Below are positions 60,401 through 64,000 of a stretch of DNA of 64,000 nt, in pieces. Position numbers and translations under genes: made by a program. The first letter of the stretch is position 1, and each line of letters begins with the position of its first letter. Source of the stretch: Acanthosepion esculentum (Eukaryota; Mollusca; Cephalopoda; Sepiida; Sepiidae); assembly GCA_964036315.1 (NCBI GenBank), contig CAXIWW010000817.1, positions 1,895,501-1,959,500 on the forward strand, given 5' to 3'. The notes beneath the pieces were generated by a model. That model was not told the DNA's origin and did no database searches. It worked only from the letters and a program-made list of their open reading frames with translations.

Positions 60401-63400
60401 TTAGTGGGGGGTCACTATTTGCTCATAGCTGGGAAGCTTTGTGATCAGAAGCCTTCCTGTCAGATCTAGTTTACAGTCATACCTAGGACTAGTTGGCACT
60501 ATTGTGCTGTTGGCACATTTGCTATCAGCTGTTGGCACTTTTGCTATCAGCTGTTGGCACTTTTGCTATCAGCTGTTGGCACTTTTGCTATCAGCTGTGG
60601 TGCTGTTGGCACTTTTGCTATCAACTGGTGTTGTTCGCAAGTTTTTATATAAACATGTATTTTTATAATTTCATAGTGTTTTTTTTTTAGTGGGGGTCAC
60701 TATTTGCTCATAGCTGGGACACTTTGTGATCAGAAGCCTTGCTGTAAGATGTAGTTTATAATCATACCTAGGACTAGTTGGCACTGTGGTGCTGTTGGCA
60801 CTTTTGCTATCAGGTGTTGGCACTTTTGCTATCATCTGTTGGCACTTTTGCTATCAGCTGTGGTGCTGTTGGCACTTTTGCTATCAACTCGTGTTGTTCG
60901 CAAGTTTTTATATAAACATGTATTTTTATACATTCATAGTGTTGTTTTTTAGTGGGGGGTCACTATTTGCTCATAGCTGGGACCCTGTGTGATCAGAAGC
61001 CTTGCTGTCGGATGTAGTTTATAGTCATACCTAGGACTAGTTGGCACTGTGGTGCGTTTGGCACTTTTGCTATCAGCCGTTGGCACTTTTGCTATCAACT
61101 TTTGGCACTTTTGGTATCAGCTGTTGGCACTTTTGCTATCAGCGGTTTGCACTTTTGCTATCAGCTGTTGGCACTTTTGCTATCGGCTGTGGTGCTGTTG
61201 GCACTTTTGCTATCAACTGGTGTTGTTCGCAAGTTTTTATATAAACATGTATTTTTTACATTGATAATGTTTTTTTTTTAGTGGGGTGTCACTATTTGCT
61301 CAAAGCTTGGACCCTTTGTGATCAGAAGCCTTGCTGTCAGATGTAGTTTATATTCATACCTAGGACTAGTTGGCACTGTGGTGCTGATGGCACTTTTGCT
61401 ATCAGCTGTTGGCACTTTTGCTATCAGCTGTTGGCACTTTTGCTATCAGCTTTTGGCACTTTCGGTATAAGCTTTTGGCGCTTTTGCTATCAGCTGTTGG
61501 CACTTTTGCTATCAGCCGTTGGCACTTTTGCTATCAGCTGTTGGCACTTTTGGTATCATCTTTTGGCCCTTTTGCTATCAGCTGTTGGCACTTTTGCTAT
61601 CAGCTGTTGGCACTTTTGCTATCAGCTTTTGGCACTTTTGGTATCAGCTGTTGGCACTTTTGCTATCAGCTGTTGGCACTTTTCCTATCAGCTTTTGGCA
61701 CTTTTGCTACCAGCTGTTGGCACTTTTGCTATCAGCTGTTGGCACTTTTGCTATCAGCTGTGGTGCTGTTGCCACTTTTGCTATCAACTGGTGTTGTTCG
61801 CAAGTTTTTATATAAATATGTATTTTTATACATTCATAGTGTTTTTTTTTTAGTGGGGGGTCACTATTTGCTCACAGCTGGGACCCTTTGTGATCAGAAG
61901 CCTTGCTGTCAGATGTAGTTTATAGTCATACCTACGACTAGTTGGCAATGTGGTGCTGTTGGCACTTTTGCTATCAGCTGTTGGCACTTTTGCTATCAGC
62001 TGTTGGAACTTTTGCTATCAGTTGGGCACTTTTGGTATCAGCTGTTGGCACTTTTGCTATCAGCTTTTTGCAGTTTTGGTATCAGCTGTTGGCACTTTTG
62101 CTATCAGCTGTTGGCACTTTTGCTATCAGCCTTTGGCACTTTTGCTATCAGCTGTGGTGCTGTTGGCACTTTTGCTATCAACTGGTGTTGTTCGCAAGTT
62201 TTTATATAAACATGTATTTTTATACTTTCATAGTGTTTTTTTTTAGTGGGGGGTCACTATTTGCTCATAGCTGGGACCCCTTGTGATCAGAAGCCTTGCT
62301 GTCAGATGTAGTTTATAGTCATACCTACGACTAGTTGGCACTGTGGTGCTGTTGGCACTTTTGCTATCAGCTGTTGGCACTTTTGCTATCAGCTGCTGGC
62401 ACTTTTGCTATCAGCTGTTGGCACGTTTGCTATCAGCTTTTGGCACTTTTGCTATCAGCTGTTGGCACTTTTGCTATCAACTGGTGTTGTTCGCAAGTTT
62501 TTATATAAACATGAATTATCATACTTTCATAGTGTTTTTTTATAGTGGGTGGTCAATATTTGCTCATAGCTGGGACCCTTTGGGATCAGAAGCCTTGCTG
62601 TCAGATGTAGTTTATAGTCATACCTAGGACTAGTTGGCACTGTGGTGCGTTTGGCACTTTTCCTATCAGCTGTTGGCACTTTTGCTATCAGCTGTTGGCA
62701 CTTTTGCTATCAGCTGTTGGAACTTTTGGTATCAGCTGTTGGCACTTTTGCTATCAGCTTTTTGCAGTTTTGGTATCAGCTGTTGGCACTTTTGCTATCA
62801 GCTGTTGGCACTTTTGCTATCAGCTGTGGTGCTGTTGGCACTTTTGCTATCAACTGGTTTTGTTCGCACGTTTTTATATAAACATGTATTTTTATACTTT
62901 CATAGTGTTTTTTTTTAATGGGGGGTCACTATTTGTTCATAGCTGGCACCCTTTGTGATCAGAAGCCTTGATGTCAGATGTAGTTTATAGTCATACCTAG
63001 GACTAGTTGGCACTGTGGTGCTGTTGGCACTTTTGCTATCAGCTGTTGGCACTTTTGCTATCAGCTGTTGGCACTTTCGCTATCAGCTGTGGTGCTGTTT
63101 GCACTTTTGTTATCAACTGGTGTTGTTCGCAAGTTTTTATATAAACATGTATTTTTATAATTTCATAGTGTTTTTTGTTTTTAGTGGGGGATCACTATTT
63201 GCTCATAGCTGGGACCCTTTGTGATCATAAGCCTTGCTGTCAGACGTAGTTTATAGTAATACCGAGGAATAGTTGGCACTGTGGTGGTGTTGGCACTTTT
63301 GCTATCAGTTGTTGGCACTTTTGCTATCAGCTTTTGGCACTTTCGGTATCAGCTTTTGGCGCTTTTGCTATCAGCTGTTGGCACTTTTGCTATCAGCCGT

Positions 63401-63661
63401 TGGCACTTTTGCTATCAGCTGTTGGCACTTGTGGTATCATCTTTTGGCACTTTTGCTATCAGCTGTTGGCACTTTTGCTATCAGCTGTTGGCACATTTGC
63501 TATCAGCTTTTGGCACTTTTGCTATCAGCTGTTGGCACTTTTGCTATCAGCTGTTGGCACTTTTGCAATCAGCTGTTGGCACTTGTGCTATCAGCTGTTG
63601 GCACTTTTGCTATCAGCTGTTGGCACCTTTGGAATAATCTGTTGGCACTTTTGCTATCAGC

Positions 63662-64000
63662 TGTTGGCACTTTTGCTATCAGCTGTTGGCACTTTTGCTA
63701 TCAGCTGTTGGCACTTTTGCTATCAGCTGTGGTGCTGTTGGCACTTTTGCTATCAACTGGTGTTGTTCGCAAGTTTTTATATAAACATATATTTTTATAC
63801 ATTCATAGTGTTTTTTTTTTAGTGGGGGGTCACTATTTGCTCATAGCTGGGACCCTTTGTGATCAGAAGCCTTGCGGTCAGATGTAGTTTATATTCATAC
63901 CTAGGACTAGTTGGCACTGCGGTGCTGTTGGCACTTTTGCTATCAGCCGTTGGCACTTTTGCTATCAGCTGTTTGGCACATTTGCTATCAGCTGTTGGCA
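63662..64000 (-). repeat. Right-edge copy of 57,282-57,620 (offset 6,380 bp)
   Basis: From about 63662 to the end of the window the sequence matches 57282-57620 at a constant offset of 6,380 bp. The match includes the rare CTTGCGGTCAG body variant, ATTCATACC at the anchor and the GCTGTTTGGCACA array variant with an extra T. The match is still running at base 64,000, so its full length lies outside the window. Confidence 0.85.

Larger units (their letters stand above)
52646..64000 (-). repeat. Satellite block R2, inverted orientation, 29 units, long arrays
   Basis: Reverse-oriented units have body anchors at 52777, 53040, 53612, 54487, 55093, 55466, 55905, 56540, 56825, 57238, 57514, 57780, 58174, 58394, 58700, 58985, 59272, 59870, 60176, 60476, 60761, 61024, 61353, 61925, 62328, 62617, 63000, 63256 and 63894. 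Mean spacing is about 397 bp, so the 22-mer arrays average roughly nine copies against about five to six elsewhere. The interval 53612-54487 (875 bp) is the longest in the window. The block runs off the right edge, where the last 339 bp or so repeat the sequence found 6,380 bp upstream. Confidence 0.96.

Noticed and set aside
1..64000. Helitron, MITE or other transposon as the repeat unit
   Set aside because: A conserved segment plus internal minisatellite recalls some non-autonomous Helitron-like elements. However, units are strictly head-to-tail with no terminal inverted repeats, no target-site duplications and no interruptions by host DNA. Descent from such an element remains possible but is not shown.
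1..64000. CENP-B-box-like motif or other known centromere signature
   Set aside because: TTCG occurs in the body on the T-rich strand (TTGTTCGC), but the remaining required positions of the CENP-B box (A then CGGG) are absent. I see no other recognised centromere motif, so centromere identity is not claimed.
1..64000. tRNA, rRNA or rDNA intergenic spacer
   Set aside because: No tRNA-like cloverleaf, 5S internal control region or conserved rRNA segment was seen on either strand. The repeat structure alone does not identify an rDNA spacer.
1..64000. A defence, secretion, biosynthetic or other gene-encoded system
   Set aside because: No protein-coding gene of any kind is supported on either strand, so no such system can be claimed for this window.

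Overview
The window holds no gene that I can support. All 64 kb is one two-level satellite (VNTR-type) DNA with no unique sequence, transposon, RNA gene or conventional coding region. This is eukaryotic-style constitutive repeat DNA. It could come from a centromere, pericentromere, sex chromosome, B chromosome or large intercalary array. I do not recognise the satellite family and cannot name the species.

Repeat grammar. Read on the A-rich strand, each long unit has five parts in order: a 20-bp head (CAGTGCCAACTAGTCCTAGG); a body of about 139 bp starting TATGACTATAAAC; one 22-bp minisatellite unit of a distinct type (CAGTTGATAG...); an 8-bp spacer (CAGCACCA); then n copies of a 22-bp unit (begins CAGCTGATAGC, ends AAAAGTGCCAA), and the 8-bp spacer again. 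Unit length is therefore about 197+22n bp, or 189+22n where the first spacer is missing. I counted 187 bodies by hand. Spacing runs from about 187 bp (one 22-mer) to about 875 bp (roughly 30 22-mers), with a mean near 340 bp, so the window holds roughly 1,300-1,400 copies of the 22-mer.

Layout. There are four head-to-tail blocks of alternating orientation: 1-39,890 (+, 119 bodies), 39,891-47,488 (-, 23), 47,489-52,645 (+, 16) and 52,646-64,000 (-, 29, with clearly longer 22-mer arrays). Each switch has only 1-4 bp of shared sequence at the join. Two switches are centres of near-perfect palindromes with spacers of 18 and 24 nt. The third has inverted arms 446 nt apart. Units beside the switches are more diverged than interior units.

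History in the sequence. Several recent segmental duplications are superimposed: 934 bp at 8.3-10.2 kb, 736 bp at 37.3-38.8 kb, about 1,964/1,986 bp at 4.3-7.4 kb, 834 bp at 12.3-13.5 kb, and a nested 1,721/1,860/2,167/3,283-bp set at 26.7-34.6 kb. A 6,380-bp-spaced copy runs off the right edge. One pair of copies differs by exactly one 22-mer, one unit is a clear chimera of two others, and rare variants are shared between blocks on opposite strands. Together these point to unequal exchange, conversion and inversion acting at two scales. All coordinates and counts were read by eye; body anchor positions are good to about 1-2 bp.
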